Below, one piece after another: positions 63,536 through 64,000 of a DNA stretch of 64,000 bases. Each line of letters opens with the position of its first letter. The stretch's first letter is position 1. The notes beneath the pieces were generated by a model, which searched no databases, was not told the DNA's origin, and worked only from the letters and a program-made list of their open reading frames with translations. Both the position numbers and the translations under genes were made by a program. The stretch covers positions 202,610-266,609 of the forward strand of contig CAJNOP010000015.1 of the NCBI GenBank assembly GCA_905250075.1, given 5' to 3'. This DNA is from Rotaria sp. Silwood1 (taxonomy: Eukaryota > Rotifera > Eurotatoria > Philodinida > Philodinidae).

Positions 63536-64000
63536 AGGAGTCTCTTATTTTATTTTCAGGTTTCGAAGACTGAAAAAACGAGTTTGATGTTCTTAAGATA
63601 TCCTAGAATTTGAGATTATTGTAAACATTTTATTTCCGCCGTATTCTTATTTTAAATACTTATCTTTATTCAAATTATTATTCTAACTATTTATGAGAGT
63701 TATCAATATGGTACAGAATCTAAATAAAAAACTGTATGATCAATTTTTTGGAGCCATAGTATGTATATTCGTTGAATAATGCAAAGAATATTTTCGAATT
63801 GTGGTAGAATTTACATTTTCTAATTAATTTAATTAGTAAAAGATAAAATGTCATAAAATCAGCATAATTTCAATAGGGACAAATAGAAATTCGCACATTA
63901 TAATAAGTTTGAAGTTATCTATTTCATAGATCATAGAAGTATCCTGACCAAGTCTAATAACCAATTCTACATAGTCCTTTCCATTTTCTTATTCTAGCAT
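63536..64000. other. 3' flank, no gene seen
   Basis: AT-rich sequence to the window end. It includes an AATAAA at 63723-63728, 360 bp after the stop, which could end the transcript of the short (kettin-like) form. No further Ig exon is visible up to 64000. Confidence 0.5.

Overview
This window is AT-rich DNA (roughly 70% A+T by eye) from an animal. It holds four intron-containing protein genes, all on the + strand. No ribosomal RNA, tRNA, CRISPR array or prokaryotic operon structure was seen. Many introns are very short (about 50-60 bp, GT..AG) and are mixed with a few of 0.5-3.8 kb. Gene content (DRAM/TMEM150-like, an inactive phospholipase C-like protein, a giant sarcomeric Ig-repeat protein) points to an invertebrate with striated-type muscle. 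The high A+T content and minimal introns would fit a rotifer or similar small lophotrochozoan, but that placement is inference.

Layout: (1) 67-447, the last two exons of a small single-pass membrane protein. (2) 1835-5763, an 8-exon gene for a 258-residue six-pass DRAM/TMEM150 (Frag1/DRAM/Sfk1) family protein. (3) 9638-18840, a 23-exon gene for a 1,106-residue PLC-like protein orthologous to vertebrate PLCL1/PLCL2 (PRIP). It has PH, EF-hand, PLC-X, PLC-Y, C2 and helical tail regions, with active-site substitutions. (4) 23405-63363, a 47-exon gene for a giant Ig-repeat muscle protein of about 6,710 residues that most resembles kettin/Sallimus, an invertebrate titin-family protein. I traced every splice junction by hand. 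The reading frame closes through all 47 exons, so the pieces are one gene.

The giant protein reads in order: four N-terminal Ig domains; about 1,180 residues of predicted disorder containing a ~57-residue degenerate repeat; five Ig domains separated by Q/T/P-rich spacers; an uninterrupted run of about 12 copies of a linker motif (ID-x3-[YFI]-V-x-P-x-[AE]-F-[RK]-Y-L-E); then Ig domains joined by linkers carrying one or two copies of the same motif; and a compact C-terminal Ig cluster. I count 34 Ig domains. The 3' third (48584-60703) is a genomic tandem array of a two-exon unit (492 + 387 bp), and the introns were duplicated with it.

The most unusual items are the 12-copy linker run, the 57-residue repeat in the disordered region, and the tandem exon-pair array with related introns. 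Smaller observations include a 134-bp inverted-repeat element, a dispersed repeat present in two places, possible cryptic or decayed exons, and a 10-N assembly gap inside the array. Intergenic stretches at 448-1834, 5764-9386, 18841-23022 and 63536-64000 show no gene I can support.
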